Positions 5,992-6,912 of a DNA stretch of 6,912 bases are shown here, piece after piece (positions within the stretch are counted from its first letter, which is position 1; each line of letters begins with the position of its first letter). The notes beneath the pieces are model-generated. The model saw nothing but the letters and a program-made list of their open reading frames with translations, was not told where the DNA came from and searched no databases. The translations under genes and the position numbers were made by a program. The DNA is taken from NCBI GenBank assembly GCA_959018215.1, contig CAUEKL010000127.1, positions 1 to 6,912 of the forward strand, written 5' to 3'. Source of the stretch: an uncultured Gemmiger sp. (GTDB lineage: Bacteria > Bacillota > Clostridia > Oscillospirales > Ruminococcaceae).

Positions 5992-6906
5992 TCACCCCGG
6001 AAAAACCTTGGCCCGGTCCAGATTTTTGGGGATGCGGGCTGCGATCACATCCCGGATCAGGGTCTGCTCGTAGGGGTCAAAGGTCTTGTTGGTGATGCAC
6101 AGGTCCAGGGCCGCGGCGGCGTCCAATCCCCGCTGGATCAGCCGCAAAGCGTCCAGCAGCCCCCGCAGGTCCACCGCCCGGGCGGAGATCTCGGCGCTGT
6201 CCGCCTTCCTGTTCAGGTCGTAGAAGAGCTGCACGAACTGCCCGGCATACCGGGAACTGATCCGGGGAAAATGATGGCGCAGCAGCTTGTTCATGTCCTC
6301 CTCGGAGATCAGGGGCAGGTCCAGCACCGCAAACCGGGAAACCAGGGCTTCGTTCAGTTCCCGGGTGCCGGCATAGCCGTAGTTCATGGTGCCGATGAAC
6401 CGGGCGGCGTCATCCACCCGGATGAGGTCGTAGCCGGGCACGTCGATGGTGCGGCGGTAGTCCAGGGTGGCGTGGAGCACGGCCAGGGCCTCGTTTTTGG
6501 CCATGTTGATCTCATCCAGCACCCCGAACCCGCCGTAGCGGGCGCACTGGCAGATGGGCCCCGGGGAAAAGACCACCTTTTCCCCGTTGAAGGTATCCGA
6601 CCCGATGAGGTAGGAGGCATCCATATTGATGTGGAAGGACACATTCCAGCAGGGCCGCCCGAAAGCCTGGGCCAGGTTTTCGGCCAGCACGTTCTTGCCG
6701 GTGGCCTTGGGCCCGGCCAGCAGCAGGTTCTCCCCGCACAGCAGGACGGTGGCGGCCCGGTTCCACACCTCCCGGCCGTAGTAGCGGTAGCGGGGGTCGG
6801 GCACCCGGTCGGCCATGCCCTGGGGCACAGGATGTTCGGCGCGGAAATCCGCAATGCCCTGGATGACCGCCGGGTCCACCCCTTCTTCTTTCAGAAAGTC
6901 CAGCAT
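5992..6906 (-). CDS. MoxR-family AAA+ ATPase (NorQ/CbbQ-like)
   Basis: This 304-residue AAA+ ATPase is of the MoxR type, which acts as a chaperone ring with VWA-domain partners. The visible motifs are a Walker A-like GPKATGKN (65-72), Walker B FGVLDEINMA (127-136, D131/E132), sensor 1 GTMNYGYAG (172-180, N175), a putative arginine finger in NEALVSRF (R191), and a sensor 2-like segment ISARAVDLRGLL (about 240-251). The Walker A is unusual: the second Gly is Ala, and the Ser/Thr after the Lys is Asn. The stop TGA is 4 bases before the VWA gene, so the two form an operon. The ATG at 6904-6906 has only six bases of sequence upstream in the window (no stop, no ribosome site visible), so a longer N-terminus cannot be excluded. 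MLDFLKEEGVD is, however, a plausible natural start. The promoter lies beyond the right edge. Confidence 0.88.
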   Translation of the reverse strand: MLDFLKEEGVDPAVIQGIADFRAEHPVPQGMADRVPDPRYRYYGREVWNRAATVLLCGENLLLAGPKATGKNVLAENLAQAFGRPCWNVSFHINMDASYLIGSDTFNGEKVVFSPGPICQCARYGGFGVLDEINMAKNEALAVLHATLDYRRTIDVPGYDLIRVDDAARFIGTMNYGYAGTRELNEALVSRFAVLDLPLISEEDMNKLLRHHFPRISSRYAGQFVQLFYDLNRKADSAEISARAVDLRGLLDALRLIQRGLDAAAALDLCITNKTFDPYEQTLIRDVIAARIPKNLDRAKVFPG

Positions 6907-6912
6907 AGAAAC

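Noticed and set aside
4209..6095. Open frame of 628 codons on the + strand opposite the VWA gene
   Set aside because: Its translation is dominated by G, P, Q and A with no domain logic, and it starts inside the lysS terminator. It is the antisense shadow of a GC-rich gene that has clear VWA motifs.
4245..6906. Naming the pair norQ/norD, cbbQ/cbbO or cobS/cobT
   Set aside because: The architecture is similar, but no client enzyme gene is visible and the Walker A and N-terminal regions differ. A specific gene symbol would overstate the evidence.

Overview
The window is a G+C-rich (by eye, well above 55%; not computed) bacterial chromosome segment, densely coded, with Shine-Dalgarno leaders and intrinsic-terminator-like hairpins. 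The greA-lysS pair, the LysRS sequence style and a Clostridia-type MoxR/VWA pair suggest a high-GC member of Bacillota, class Clostridia. My best guess is an Oscillospirales gut anaerobe of the Faecalibacterium/Gemmiger/Subdoligranulum kind. That placement rests on remembered family sequences, not on a search.

Left part, + strand: the window opens inside the 3' end of trpS (tryptophanyl-tRNA synthetase). Three bases later begins a 597-residue polytopic membrane protein that I place in the DUF6020 / GT-C-like group, probably co-transcribed with trpS. Its stop codon lies inside the -35 element of an apparently perfect sigma-A promoter (TTGACA, 17 bp spacer, TATAAT). This promoter drives greA (transcript cleavage factor) and then lysS (lysyl-tRNA synthetase). 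A perfect 9-bp GC hairpin lies almost at the transcription start in the greA leader. A second hairpin followed by a short T-rich run separates greA from lysS, so expression of the two may be uncoupled by partial termination. A strong terminator follows lysS.

Right part, - strand: converging on lysS is a two-gene unit read from the right edge. It encodes a MoxR-family AAA+ ATPase (304 aa) and, 4 bp downstream, a 580-residue protein with a C-terminal von Willebrand A domain resembling NorD/CobT. By family analogy the two form a chaperone-like complex in which the ATPase remodels a client selected by the VWA protein. No client is visible in the window. This pair is the least understood part. The ATPase has an atypical Walker A motif (GPKATGKN), and the VWA protein carries a Cys/His-rich cluster in its uncharacterised N-terminal region.

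No tRNA, rRNA, CRISPR array, insertion sequence or phage gene was recognised, and no gene-free stretch exceeds 100 bases.
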